Origin: an uncultured Pelagibacteraceae bacterium
GTDB lineage: Bacteria > Pseudomonadota > Alphaproteobacteria > Pelagibacterales > Pelagibacteraceae
Direction of reading: 5' to 3'
NCBI GenBank assembly: GCA_902624635.1
Contig: CACNYD010000001.1
Location: 364,766-428,765, forward strand
DNA: 64,000 nucleotides
The first letter of the stretch is position 1; each line of letters begins with the position of its first letter. Below the pieces are notes generated by a model. It had not been told where the DNA came from, did not search any database, and saw only the letters and a list, made by a program, of their open reading frames with translations. Position numbers and translations under genes: made by a program. Shown in pieces: positions 54,399-63,682 of the stretch.

Positions 54399-55091
54399 AT
54401 GGAACTTCTAGCATTTGGAGATACTGGTTGGGGTGATGAATTATTTTATGCAACCCTGATGACCATAGCTGTTTCGATAACAGCAATGTTTATAGGTTTT
54501 CTTTTTGCTTTAATCTTTACTCCATTAAAATTATCAAAAAATAAGTTTTTAAATTTTATCGCAAATTCTTACACAACTATAATAAGAGGTGTTCCAGAAT
54601 TATTAGTAATTTATCTTTTCTTTTTTGGTGGAACTGGCGCAGTAATGTATGTTGCATCAATATTTGGCTATAATGAATATATTGAAATAAATGCATTTAT
54701 CACAGGTGCATTTGCAATTGGGATAATCTCTGGCGCTTATTCGACAGAAGTTTTTAGAGGAGCAATACAATCAATTGATAAAGGCCAGTTCGAAGCTGCC
54801 AATGTATTAGGTCTCAATAAATTTGGAAAATTTTTTAGAATTATCTTACCTCAAACATTAAGATTAGCTATTCCAAATCTAAGTAACGTTTGGCAAATAA
54901 CACTCAAAGATACTTCTTTAATCTCAGTTACTGGTTTAGTTGAAATCATGAGACAATCTTATATTGCTGCTGGATCAACAAGAGATCCATTATTCTTTTA
55001 TTCATTTGCTGCAGTTTTGTATTTACTACTTACTTTTGCGAGCATGAAATTAATCAATAGATTAGAAGTCAAATATAGTAGGGGGTATTAA
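54399..55091 (+). CDS. polar amino acid-type ABC permease, subunit 1 (HisQ/ArtQ-like)
   Basis: This 230-residue membrane protein has about five helices and the permease consensus loop FEAANVLGLNKFGKFFRIILPQTLRLAIP plus TIIRGVPELLVIYLFFFGG, typical of His/Glu/Gln permeases. It overlaps the second permease by one base. The partner ATPase is not in this window and must come from elsewhere. Confidence 0.92.
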   Translation: MELLAFGDTGWGDELFYATLMTIAVSITAMFIGFLFALIFTPLKLSKNKFLNFIANSYTTIIRGVPELLVIYLFFFGGTGAVMYVASIFGYNEYIEINAFITGAFAIGIISGAYSTEVFRGAIQSIDKGQFEAANVLGLNKFGKFFRIILPQTLRLAIPNLSNVWQITLKDTSLISVTGLVEIMRQSYIAAGSTRDPLFFYSFAAVLYLLLTFASMKLINRLEVKYSRGY

Positions 55092-55765
55092 TGGATCTTG
55101 ATTTAATGATTAATAGTTTCCCAAAGCTACTTAGTGCTGCTGTAATTACTTTAAAACTTCTTTCGGTTTCCTTAATAATTGGACTATTCATAGGATTATT
55201 TTTCTCAATACTTAGATTAAATAAAAATCTATTTATCAATAGATTTGCTTATGGATATTCTTATATTTTTAGAGGCACACCTCTTTTAGTTCAAATTTTT
55301 ATAATTTATTTTGGATTAGGCCAGATTGAATATTTAAGATCGACAGTTTTATGGGTAATTTTGAAAGAACCATATTGGTGTGCGATTATTGCTTTTGCTC
55401 TAAACACGGGTGCTTACACTTCAGAGATATTAAGGTCAGCATTTCAAACAATCAAACCTGGAATAATAGAGGCAGGTAAAAGTTTAGGAATTTCTAATAA
55501 AGTAATCTTTTATAAAATTCAAATTCCTATCGCTATCAGACAATCTTTACCAGCCTATGGAAACGAAATTATCCTAATGATGAAAGGAACTTCTTTAGCT
55601 AGCACAGTCACCATAATGGACCTAACAGGTGTTGCAAAATATATAATTTCAACAACTTTTAAACCAATTGAAGTATTTATAGTTGCTGGTGGAATTTATC
55701 TATTTATGACTTTTATTATTCACAACGTAATTAAATTTTTAGAGAAAAAATATAGTTTTAATTAA
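55091..55765 (+). CDS. polar amino acid-type ABC permease, subunit 2 (HisM/ArtM-like)
   Basis: This 224-residue membrane protein pairs with the gene before it. It has IFRGTPLLVQIFIIYFGLGQ and IIEAGKSLGISNKVIFYKIQIPIAIRQSLP, the conserved EAA-type loop. It ends four bases into the opposing M24 hydrolase gene. No ATP-binding subunit follows. Confidence 0.92.
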   Translation: MDLDLMINSFPKLLSAAVITLKLLSVSLIIGLFIGLFFSILRLNKNLFINRFAYGYSYIFRGTPLLVQIFIIYFGLGQIEYLRSTVLWVILKEPYWCAIIAFALNTGAYTSEILRSAFQTIKPGIIEAGKSLGISNKVIFYKIQIPIAIRQSLPAYGNEIILMMKGTSLASTVTIMDLTGVAKYIISTTFKPIEVFIVAGGIYLFMTFIIHNVIKFLEKKYSFN

Positions 55766-56913
55766 AGTATTACTAAATCTAACTTTTGTTTACCAAGTCT
55801 TTCATTACCATCTCCTGTAACTAAATAGGTTTCACCTAGGTTCATGGCTAATTGATTTTCAGAGTCCATTAATATCATATGCATAAAAAAAACGTTTCCA
55901 GGCTGAATTACATAAGGATTGTTTGTATATAGCATTGGCCAATCCATCCAGTTTGGAGAAAAAGTATTTCCTAATGAGTAACCACAAGCGTTCATTCGAG
56001 CTTTTTTAAAACCAAGGTCGTCAAACGTTTTTGCATGAATATCAAAAACTTCTCCAACCTTATTTCCAGGTTTTAATTTATTTTCACAGTTTTTAAGAGC
56101 TTCAACACACGCTTCATGCATTTTATGATGTTTAGGATCCGCTTTACCAATAGGAATAGTTCTAAACATTGCAGAATGGTAATGTCTATAAGTACCAGCC
56201 CACTCAATAGTTAATTGATCTTGTTTATTTAAAATTTGTTTTTCTGCTTGATAACGACAAAGCAGTGCATTTTTACCAGAACCAATTATAAATTCATTTG
56301 CTGGATAATCTCCGCCACCTTCAAATATAACTCTGTTCATTTCTGCTAATATCTTAGATTCACTAATACCAGCTTTTGCATGTTTCCAAACTTCGTCTAA
56401 AGCTTTATCCGCAAGCTCTGCGGCTTTTTTAACATAAACTATTTCTTCATTAGATTTTACTACTCGTAATTTTGATATTAGGTCTGATTTATCCTCAAGT
56501 GAACAATAATTTTTTAAGGACTTGTTTAACCGAATAGCATTATATCCAGTTAAACCGTATGCCTCATATTCTACTCCTAATTTTTTCCCTTTAAGATTTA
56601 ATTCATCCAAAATAACCTTAAGGTTATTAGTTGGATTTGATCCATCTTTATCAACCCAAATTCTGATATCTTCTATGTTTGATGTATTTTGAGCCTGTCT
56701 TAAATCAGGAGTTCTTGTGAGCAGTATTATATTTCCACTTTTATCTAAAACTAATGTCTGAAAAAAAACATAACCAAATGTGTCGTAACCAGTCAACCAA
56801 TACATAGACTCTTGTCTAAACATTAAAAGAGCATCAAGATTTTGCTCCTGCATAGAATTTAATACTTTAGTTTTTCTGTTAGAAAACTCTTCTTTTGAAA
56901 AATGCAAAGCCAT
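55762..56913 (-). CDS. M24-fold hydrolase lacking metal ligands (creatinase/ectoine-hydrolase-like)
   Basis: This 383-residue protein has the creatinase N-terminal domain followed by the pita-bread M24 domain, but most usual metal ligands are replaced. LTIEWAGTYRHYHSAMFRT stands where DxGxxxxYxSDxxRT is expected; ACGYSLG replaces the HGxG histidine; PGNVFFMHM lacks the usual glutamate. LGETYLV keeps one glutamate. This pattern fits metal-independent members such as creatinase or ectoine hydrolase (DoeA/EutD). Convergent placement next to an amino-acid-type importer may link it to a small cyclic or amide substrate. Confidence 0.85.
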   Translation of the reverse strand: MALHFSKEEFSNRKTKVLNSMQEQNLDALLMFRQESMYWLTGYDTFGYVFFQTLVLDKSGNIILLTRTPDLRQAQNTSNIEDIRIWVDKDGSNPTNNLKVILDELNLKGKKLGVEYEAYGLTGYNAIRLNKSLKNYCSLEDKSDLISKLRVVKSNEEIVYVKKAAELADKALDEVWKHAKAGISESKILAEMNRVIFEGGGDYPANEFIIGSGKNALLCRYQAEKQILNKQDQLTIEWAGTYRHYHSAMFRTIPIGKADPKHHKMHEACVEALKNCENKLKPGNKVGEVFDIHAKTFDDLGFKKARMNACGYSLGNTFSPNWMDWPMLYTNNPYVIQPGNVFFMHMILMDSENQLAMNLGETYLVTGDGNERLGKQKLDLVIL

Positions 56914-56930
56914 TCTGTAATCTTAAAATA

Positions 56931-57767
56931 TTATTTTAATTTTATATAAGTGATAAAGTTATAATCCAAAAGTTCATCTGAATATTCAAGAATATCCTTG
57001 GGTGTCTCTTGCAATAAAGGTGATTTATACATCTCATTAATCTGATAATTACTTATTAGTGGTGGAAACTCATAATAAGTTTCAAACAAATCATTGAGAT
57101 GACTTGTAGTTTCTTTATTATGTAAGGCATCTCTTATTCTTTGATTAATATTATTAAGGTCAATATTAGAGTTATATTTAGATAAAAATATTTTTTTAAT
57201 TATAATTTTAGTAAATTGATAATAAGTTTTAGTAAGACTTAAAAATCCTGGTTTGTGATTAAAATTGAAATTGTTAGAAATTTGTTTTAAAGTTTGAAAG
57301 TCTCCCTCGTTAGTTGGGTAATTATCTTCTAAGACAATATTTTTGATACCAAAAAAATTTGATTGTTTTATTCTTTCTACATGGTCTACGTGATCGTCAA
57401 AAAAAACTAATGTATTATCTGGTAAATTCTTAAATTCATTGTATTTGAAGTCTAAGGATCTATATTCAGATTTTTTTGAAAAATACTCTCTTTTATTTAA
57501 GTCTATATCGATTGAAATTATTTTTGAATTTGGCAGAGTGTTTTCTATTAACCAAGTAGATTGACCCTTATATACTCCGCTCTCGATAACTAATTCAGGT
57601 TTTAAATTTTTAAGTATTAAATAAAAATAAAACATGTGAGTAAATAACATCCCACCTTTATTATTTTTTATTGGTCTAGTCTTATAAAGAGAGGAAAAAT
57701 CATTTAAAAAATTAAGTTTTTTATATAACCAATTCGGAACGTTTTTCTCAAGAATATTTGAATGCAT
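56931..57767 (-). CDS. class I methyltransferase-fold protein, function unknown
   Basis: This 278-residue protein has a Rossmann-like start LVIESGVYKGQSTWLIENTL (the SAM-binding motif I position), followed by IISIDIDLNK and LVFFDDHVDHVERI segments, resembling cephalosporin-hydroxylase/methyltransferase-fold proteins common in polysaccharide loci. It follows the DUF6165 gene by five bases, and both lie beside glycosyltransferases. The reaction is unknown. Confidence 0.72.
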   Translation of the reverse strand: MHSNILEKNVPNWLYKKLNFLNDFSSLYKTRPIKNNKGGMLFTHMFYFYLILKNLKPELVIESGVYKGQSTWLIENTLPNSKIISIDIDLNKREYFSKKSEYRSLDFKYNEFKNLPDNTLVFFDDHVDHVERIKQSNFFGIKNIVLEDNYPTNEGDFQTLKQISNNFNFNHKPGFLSLTKTYYQFTKIIIKKIFLSKYNSNIDLNNINQRIRDALHNKETTSHLNDLFETYYEFPPLISNYQINEMYKSPLLQETPKDILEYSDELLDYNFITYIKLK

Positions 57768-57772
57768 CTTTT

Positions 57773-58162
57773 TTAGTAATTTGTATATTCTTTTATTTCT
57801 TTAATACTTGATCCTGTATGATTATTGATCTCCAATTTAATTTTTGCTCTATCATCATTTAAAAAATGAACATCTCTTGAAAGTTTTATAAATTTTTCCC
57901 CAAAATCTTTATCTTTTTCACACTGTCTTTTATTATCTTCGATAATCCAAAGTTTACCATTTATTTCTTTCAAAGACTGAAAAAGATTATCAAGTTTATC
58001 ATCAGACTTAATATTTTTTTCTAATTGTTTTTTCAAAATAGTATGTTCATTATTAATAAACTTCAGTTTTTCAACATCTTTAATTTTTACTTGTTTGATT
58101 TCTAAAATAGAAATTTTATCCAAAAGTTCGCCAATTGAGACTTCCACTATAATTTTATTCAT
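57773..58162 (-). CDS. DUF6165 family protein
   Basis: This 129-residue protein has the opening VEVSIGELLDKISILEIKQVKI, which I recognise as DUF6165, and is mostly helical with charged coiled-coil-like sequence. The family is often found beside LPS-biosynthesis genes; its role is not known. It is transcribed with the methyltransferase-fold gene, and the GT9 gene diverges from it. Confidence 0.72.
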   Translation of the reverse strand: MNKIIVEVSIGELLDKISILEIKQVKIKDVEKLKFINNEHTILKKQLEKNIKSDDKLDNLFQSLKEINGKLWIIEDNKRQCEKDKDFGEKFIKLSRDVHFLNDDRAKIKLEINNHTGSSIKEIKEYTNY

Positions 58163-58194
58163 AAAATTTAATACTGTGTTATCTTGTTTTAAAT

Positions 58195-59136
58195 ATGTCT
58201 AATATTTTAATTATTAAACACGGATCATTAGGAGATATAGCTCAAGCAAGTGGTGCAATTCAAGACATATCTGAAAATCACAAAAATGATCGAATTTATT
58301 TGCTTACAACAAAAGCTTATTTAGAAGTTTTTAAAAAAAATCCATTTATACATGAAGTAATTCTAGATAAAAGATTACCAAGATATAATCTCATATACTT
58401 ATATTTCTTAATGAGGGAACTTAAGAAACGTAATTTTTCAAAAGTTTTTGATCTTCAAAATTCTTCTAGAACAAATTTTTATAAGAATATTCTTTTTCCA
58501 AAAGCAAAAAAAGAAATCTGGTCTAGTTCAATTACAACTATGCCTGAAGTGATAAATAAAAAAGAATTTGATAAACATTCAGTTTTAGACAGATTTAATC
58601 ATCAATTACAAACTTCAGGAATGAAAACATCTCACACATTAAATCCTGATTTTAGTTGGGCTTGTTCTGATGTTAGTAAAATTAAAAATAACTTTAAATT
58701 AAATAAATTTATTTTGTTATTTCCTTTTTGCTCGCCACATCTAAGTATCAAAAAATGGCCTTATTATAATGATTTAATAAAATTTATTTCAGAAAAATTT
58801 GATAATGAATATAAAATTGTTACAGCTCCAGGACCCACAGAAATAAATGATGCTAAGCAAATTAATGCCGAAGCTCTAATGGACAATGGTAAAGCCCTTA
58901 ATATTTCTCAATTAACCTCTTTAATTAAAGACAGTTCGTTTGTTATTGCAAATGATACTGGACCAGCACATATTGCAGCTCATGTGGGAGCTAAAGGTTT
59001 AACTTTATTTGGAAAACACACAACTGCTTACAAAGTTAGTATTGAAAGAGAAAATTTTAAAGCAATTGAAGTAACAGATTTAAATAATTTAAGTGCAGAA
59101 AAAGTTTTTGAAAGATTAGTTAATTCTTTAAATTAA
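58195..59136 (+). CDS. family 9 glycosyltransferase (LPS heptosyltransferase-like)
   Basis: This 313-residue protein has the GT9 pattern: ILIIKHGSLGDIAQASGAIQ at the N-terminus, KVFDLQNSSRTNFY, and the C-terminal nucleotide-sugar site FVIANDTGPAHIAAHVGAKGLTLFG. It adds a heptose or similar sugar to the LPS core. It overlaps the GT4 gene convergently by four bases. Confidence 0.9.
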   Translation: MSNILIIKHGSLGDIAQASGAIQDISENHKNDRIYLLTTKAYLEVFKKNPFIHEVILDKRLPRYNLIYLYFLMRELKKRNFSKVFDLQNSSRTNFYKNILFPKAKKEIWSSSITTMPEVINKKEFDKHSVLDRFNHQLQTSGMKTSHTLNPDFSWACSDVSKIKNNFKLNKFILLFPFCSPHLSIKKWPYYNDLIKFISEKFDNEYKIVTAPGPTEINDAKQINAEALMDNGKALNISQLTSLIKDSSFVIANDTGPAHIAAHVGAKGLTLFGKHTTAYKVSIERENFKAIEVTDLNNLSAEKVFERLVNSLN

Positions 59137-60215
59137 TTAAGAATTTTTTTGTACTCTTCTAAAGTTTTATACCATTGAAACTTTGAAACATGCTCTTTGG
59201 CATTTTTTCCAAGTTCAATATATTTTTTATTTTCAATCATTGAATTTAATGATGAATAAATATCATCAAGATTGTTCCCATCACAAATTAACCCAGTTTT
59301 ATCGTGATCAATGGCATCTGATGCACCACCATCTTTCCCCCCTAGTGAGGGAATTCCATATTGTGCAGCCTCTATATAGGCTATTCCAAAACCTTCAACA
59401 GAAGTTTTATGTATTATAGATGGCATGACAAAGATATTTGATTTAGCCACTAGTGCATTTTTTAAATCATTGCTTATATCTTTAAAAAACATTACTTGTG
59501 AGGTTAGATCTAATTCTTCAACTAATTTTTTTATATTTTCCTCCTCATCACCATAACCAATACAAATATAAACAATATCAGGGTATAATTGTTTTAAATT
59601 TCTTAGTGCCATAATTACCTTTTCATGATTTTTTCTTTTATCAAATCTAGAAACAGTAATTAGTCTTGGTGTTTTTACTTTTAATAAACTTTCAACTTTC
59701 TCCAAAGATTTTTTATTTAATTCTTGAACTGGGTCAGCTCCAGGATTAATAACAATAACCTTATCTTGTTTAACACCATTATTTATTGCTAAATTCTTTG
59801 TATACTCAGAATTTGCAATTACTTTTTCCACATTATTAAGAACTTTTATAACTCTTTTATTTAATGAGCTTCCTTGTGGATGGTTGATCTCCTTACCATG
59901 AATTAAACAATATTTTTTTTTATCAGTTTTAATTAATTCTAAACTTTTCCAGTGATCAGCGATGACGCCTTCAACTTTATTTTCTTTTAAAAACTCATTA
60001 ATTAATTGAGCTTTTCTTATTTTCCTAAGAAATTTTATTCCACCAACTCTATCAATTGAAAAACTTGCTTGTTCATCAAAATCTTTATGATTTTGATAAT
60101 AATCTGCAAAAACTTTAATCATGAAATTTTTTGACATTTCACGAGATAAACCCCACATCAAACTTTGCATTCCACCTAATTCAGGTGGAAATGCTCTTGT
60201 TACAATAAGATACAT
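59133..60215 (-). CDS. family 4 glycosyltransferase
   Basis: This 360-residue GT-B enzyme has FPPELGGMQSLMWGLSREM near the N-terminus and the GT4 E-x7-E-type segment in SVEGFGIAYIEAAQYGIPSLGG. It transfers a sugar from a nucleotide donor, probably to lipid-linked or surface glycan. It overlaps the thioredoxin-fold gene by one base. Confidence 0.9.
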   Translation of the reverse strand: MYLIVTRAFPPELGGMQSLMWGLSREMSKNFMIKVFADYYQNHKDFDEQASFSIDRVGGIKFLRKIRKAQLINEFLKENKVEGVIADHWKSLELIKTDKKKYCLIHGKEINHPQGSSLNKRVIKVLNNVEKVIANSEYTKNLAINNGVKQDKVIVINPGADPVQELNKKSLEKVESLLKVKTPRLITVSRFDKRKNHEKVIMALRNLKQLYPDIVYICIGYGDEEENIKKLVEELDLTSQVMFFKDISNDLKNALVAKSNIFVMPSIIHKTSVEGFGIAYIEAAQYGIPSLGGKDGGASDAIDHDKTGLICDGNNLDDIYSSLNSMIENKKYIELGKNAKEHVSKFQWYKTLEEYKKILN

Positions 60216-60769
60216 TAATTAGTTTTCCACTTGATACCACATCCAGCACTAGGAATTTGGTTCTCAGGTCCTTTATTAGTTTCAGCAATTTGTTTCATGG
60301 CTTTTAAAAGATCACTATCCCCGTCTCTCACTGGAATTAATTTTTTTAGCTCTCTTACCCTACCTCTATATTGGAGTTCTAGATTTTTGTTATAACCAAA
60401 GAAATCTGGAGTACATACTGCATCATAAGTTTTTGCAATTTCCTGAGTTTCATCAACTAAATAAGGAAAACCGAATTGATTTTCTTTTGAAAATTTAATC
60501 ATATTTTCAAACGAGTCCTCAGGATAATTTTCTGCATCATTGGCACAAATAGCAACAGAGTTAATACCGATGTCTTTCAATTTTTTACAATCATCAACAA
60601 TATCTTTTGTTACTGCTTTAACATATGGACAGTGATTACAGATGAACATAATTAATGTTCCTTTTTCACCTTTTACATCTGCTAATGAAAGAATTTTACC
60701 TTCTGTTGATTTAAGCTTAAAGTCATGAGCTTTTTGACCAAAATCACATATTGGAGTTTGTATGGGCAT
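60215..60769 (-). CDS. thioredoxin-fold redoxin (peroxiredoxin/AhpC-TSA-like)
   Basis: This 184-residue protein has a redoxin domain with the CxxC motif in IMFICNHCPYVKAV and the KTYDAVCTPDFFGYNKNLELQYRGR segment. A cysteine near the C-terminus (PSAGCGIKW) is also conserved in this group. It is likely cytoplasmic, since there is no signal peptide. The exact function (thiol reductase or peroxidase) is not known. Confidence 0.85.
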   Translation of the reverse strand: MPIQTPICDFGQKAHDFKLKSTEGKILSLADVKGEKGTLIMFICNHCPYVKAVTKDIVDDCKKLKDIGINSVAICANDAENYPEDSFENMIKFSKENQFGFPYLVDETQEIAKTYDAVCTPDFFGYNKNLELQYRGRVRELKKLIPVRDGDSDLLKAMKQIAETNKGPENQIPSAGCGIKWKTN

Positions 60770-60789
60770 AATGTAATAATATATAAATT

Positions 60790-61302
60790 ATGTTTTACGA
60801 TTTAAAAGATAAAAAACCAAAAAACTCTGGCGAAAATTGGGTAGCTCCTAATGCAACTGTAATAGGTGATGTTACTTTAGAAAAAAATTCAAGTATTTGG
60901 TTCAATGCAACCTTAAGAGGAGATGTAGAAAATATTCATATTGGTGAAGGTTCTAATGTTCAAGATGGAAGTGTTCTACACACTGACCCTGGCTATCCAT
61001 TAAAAGTTGGAAAGAATGTTACGATAGGGCATATGGTTATGCTTCATGGCTGTACAATAGGGGATAATAGTTTGATTGGTATTGGAGCAGTAATTTTGAA
61101 TAATGCTAAGATTGGAAAAAACTGTTTAGTTGGTGCAAAAGCATTAATTACAGAAAATAAAGAAATCCCAGATAACTCTTTAGTGATTGGCTCACCTGGT
61201 AAGGTGGTAAGAGAAATTACTGAAGATGAAAAAAAAGCTATTATAGAAAACACAAAGCATTATCAAGATAATTGGAAGAGATATTCTAAATCAATCTTTT
61301 AA
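60790..61302 (+). CDS. gamma-carbonic anhydrase family protein
   Basis: This 170-residue protein is a left-handed beta-helix of hexapeptide repeats. Zinc histidines are visible in [25 protein letters not shown], and the arginine in [10 protein letters not shown] is the usual one. Many such proteins (CaiE, YrdA) lack proven activity, so anhydrase function is not assured. Confidence 0.9.
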   Translation: MFYDLKDKKPKNSGENWVAPNATVIGDVTLEKNSSIWFNATLRGDVENIHIGEGSNVQDGSVLHTDPGYPLKVGKNVTIGHMVMLHGCTIGDNSLIGIGAVILNNAKIGKNCLVGAKALITENKEIPDNSLVIGSPGKVVREITEDEKKAIIENTKHYQDNWKRYSKSIF

Positions 61303-61309
61303 TTACTAA

Positions 61310-61711
61310 TTAAAATTCCTCACAAGTGCCATGAGATAGCACTAAATCATCACTACCATTAATACCAATCAGATCTGTTACAGCAAATCTTAAATTTTTA
61401 GTATTTATGGCAAACATTGTTCCATAAATTGTGTGACATTGCATTATATGCGAAAAAGTTCCTACCATCCGTCTGCAATTTGTTATTGAGTCAGACCTGT
61501 CTTTGCTAGAATAAAAGTTATTTTCAAAATCTATTTTTGCTTTAAATCTTTCAGTATTATAACCATATCTCTTGAAATTTTCTTTTGGAGCAAATCCAGT
61601 TTTTTCAATTTCTATGCAATAATACATTTTTTCTTTTGCTAAAGAATAATTAAAAAAAGTAAAAAATAAGATGAATGTATAAAAAAACAATTTTTTAATT
61701 TTATGAAACAT
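61310..61711 (-). CDS. exported hypothetical protein
   Basis: I start at the ATG at 61711 because the ORF-track TTG start puts 14 extra residues before a clear signal peptide (MFHKIKKLFFYTFILFF..., ending YSLA). The mature protein has about 105 residues with four cysteines (in MYYCIE, TNCRRM, MQCHTI and HGTCEEF), probably disulfide-bonded. I do not recognise the family. Confidence 0.6.
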   Translation of the reverse strand: MFHKIKKLFFYTFILFFTFFNYSLAKEKMYYCIEIEKTGFAPKENFKRYGYNTERFKAKIDFENNFYSSKDRSDSITNCRRMVGTFSHIMQCHTIYGTMFAINTKNLRFAVTDLIGINGSDDLVLSHGTCEEF

Positions 61712-61806
61712 ACATGAAAATATGAATATAATACAAAGTGAGATTAATTTCAATTCCTTTAAATTAAAAGATTATTTAATGATAATTTTTTCAAGTATTT
61801 AATTAA

Positions 61807-62199
61807 TTATTTTTTGGATAAGGTTTTAAAAGATACTTTCAAATATGGGTGTTTTCTCTTTAATAATTTCTTAATATTTTTGAAAGACTCTTTATGTATT
61901 TTATTCTCAATTAACGAGTTAAATTTTTTACCGTTATAAGCTATTTTAGCTGCTCCACAATCTTCATGATTTAAAACAATTAATTTACTTATTTTATGTA
62001 ACTTTATTGAAGTTTCAAGATTATCCCAAAAAGTTGAATGCCATTTCTTAAATTTTTTATGAGTTACACCAATTGCAGCTCCAGCTATTGTAAAAGCACT
62101 ATATTTGCCTGTGAGTTTTTTTGTTTTTAGATATTTATAAACTTTTGGCTGAAATCGTGGATCCATACAGGATAAAACCATTGCTTCATATTTTTTCAT
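61807..62199 (-). CDS. small beta-carbonic anhydrase-like protein
   Basis: I start this at the ATG at 62199, which overlaps the upstream stop by one base; the ORF-track start adds five residues. It has the beta-CA zinc motifs CMDPR and HEDCGA (positions 11 and 78-81 from this start) and FTIAGAAIGVT, but at 130 residues it is short and lacks the usual dimerisation arms. It may be a diverged carbonic anhydrase. Confidence 0.78.
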   Translation of the reverse strand: MKKYEAMVLSCMDPRFQPKVYKYLKTKKLTGKYSAFTIAGAAIGVTHKKFKKWHSTFWDNLETSIKLHKISKLIVLNHEDCGAAKIAYNGKKFNSLIENKIHKESFKNIKKLLKRKHPYLKVSFKTLSKK

Positions 62200-62798
62200 T
62201 ATGGAACTAGCCAACTTTCTTTTTTGTTCTTTAAATCAAACTTTGCTCTTCTATGTCCTTTAGCTGCAAGATATAACCATTCAATTGATTTAATTTTACA
62301 TTTTATAACTGTAAAATTTTTATAACCTTCTTCACTTTGCTCCATAGTGTAATCGAAATCTTCCAATTTAGATATCATTCCGGAGGTTGGATTTTCTGAT
62401 GTTGTTCCAGGAGGACTATCGGTTAAGTAACATCTCCTGCTTATATGTTGAGTTTTTTTCCAAGATTCTTCTGTTGTAGAATTTTGGTTATTTACTTCAC
62501 ACTCAACTTTTACTCTTAATTGTATTTTTTCCTCTTTATCGTAGAAAACTAAAGAAGCGTTTTTATTTTTCTTTAAAATATTCACTTTTGGAGATCTTAA
62601 ATCAGTATGAAATTGTAATAAATTATTTTCTCTATCTGATTTACGCAAAACAACAATCCTCCCATCAACTTCGCTTTGATGAGCACAAATAAAAACTGGA
62701 ATTCTAAAAGGTGAGCTCCTGTTAGTCACAGCATCATCTAACATAGACCAATATTTATTTTGGATTTCTACAAAATCTTCGTAGTATGCTGGCTGCAT
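62199..62798 (-). CDS. pyridoxamine 5'-phosphate oxidase-family flavoprotein
   Basis: This 199-residue protein has the FMN-binding split-barrel pattern, with segments VFICAHQSEVDGRIVVLRK, LQFHTDLRSPKV and ISRRCYLTDSPPGT, and ends IKSIEWLYLAAKGHRRAKFDL. The family includes PdxH and various FMN-binding reductases. It is three bases from the dehydrogenase gene and is followed by the small carbonic-anhydrase-like gene. Confidence 0.82.
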   Translation of the reverse strand: MQPAYYEDFVEIQNKYWSMLDDAVTNRSSPFRIPVFICAHQSEVDGRIVVLRKSDRENNLLQFHTDLRSPKVNILKKNKNASLVFYDKEEKIQLRVKVECEVNNQNSTTEESWKKTQHISRRCYLTDSPPGTTSENPTSGMISKLEDFDYTMEQSEEGYKNFTVIKCKIKSIEWLYLAAKGHRRAKFDLKNKKESWLVP

Positions 62799-62801
62799 AC
62801 T

Positions 62802-63671
62802 TTACTTTCTAAATCTTTTTATTAAACTTGAAGTATCCCAACGATTACCTCCCATTTCTTGCACTTCACCATAATATTTATCAACAAGCTCAGTGACAGG
62901 TAATAATGAGCCATTATTTTTAGCTTCATCCATTGCAATCTTTAAATCTTTTCTCATCCAGTCTACTGCAAAACCAAAATCAAACTTGTCATCAATCATT
63001 GTTTTATATCTATTCTCCATTTGCCAAGATTGTGCCGCACCTTTTGAAATAACTTCAATTACATCTTCCATGTTTAATCCAGCCTTCATTCCAAAATTTA
63101 TGGCTTCTGATAAACCTTGAACTAAACCTGCAATACAAATTTGATTAACCATTTTTGCAAGCTGTCCATTTCCAGGGCCACCGAGTAATTTCATTTTTTT
63201 GCTGTAACAATCAATTTTATCTTTTGCTTTATCAAAGTCAGCTTGATCACCACCAATCATGACTGTTAAAGCGCCATTCTCTGCACCAGCTTGTCCTCCT
63301 GACACTGGTGCATCTAATGCACCAAATCCATTTTTCTTTGCATAAGCATGTATCTCTCTCGCAATCGTTGCAGAAGCAGTTGTGTTATCAGTATATACAG
63401 CACCTTTTTTAATTGTTTTAAATGCACCGTTATCTCCAAAGGTTACTTCTCTTAAATCATTATCATTTCCAACACATGTAAATATGTATTCAGCATCTTT
63501 TGCAGCTTCAGCTGGAGTATCAGCCATTTTACCATTGTATTCTTTAATCCATTTTTCAGCTTTGGATTTTGTTCTGTTAAAAACAGTTACATTGTGTCCA
63601 CCTTTTGATATATAACCAGCCATTGGATAGCCCATGACACCAAGACCTATGAAAGCAACGTTACAACTCAT
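62802..63671 (-). CDS. beta-hydroxyacid dehydrogenase (3-hydroxyisobutyrate/tartronate-semialdehyde family)
   Basis: This 289-residue enzyme has the NAD loop AFIGLGVMGYPMAGYI, the catalytic-domain signature DAPVSGGQAGAENGALTVMIGG and the active lysine in GQLAKMVNQIC. It oxidises or reduces a 3-hydroxy acid; the substrate is not clear. It diverges from the MFS gene by 11 bp. Confidence 0.9.
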   Translation of the reverse strand: MSCNVAFIGLGVMGYPMAGYISKGGHNVTVFNRTKSKAEKWIKEYNGKMADTPAEAAKDAEYIFTCVGNDNDLREVTFGDNGAFKTIKKGAVYTDNTTASATIAREIHAYAKKNGFGALDAPVSGGQAGAENGALTVMIGGDQADFDKAKDKIDCYSKKMKLLGGPGNGQLAKMVNQICIAGLVQGLSEAINFGMKAGLNMEDVIEVISKGAAQSWQMENRYKTMIDDKFDFGFAVDWMRKDLKIAMDEAKNNGSLLPVTELVDKYYGEVQEMGGNRWDTSSLIKRFRK

Positions 63672-63682
63672 AATTTTTTAAT

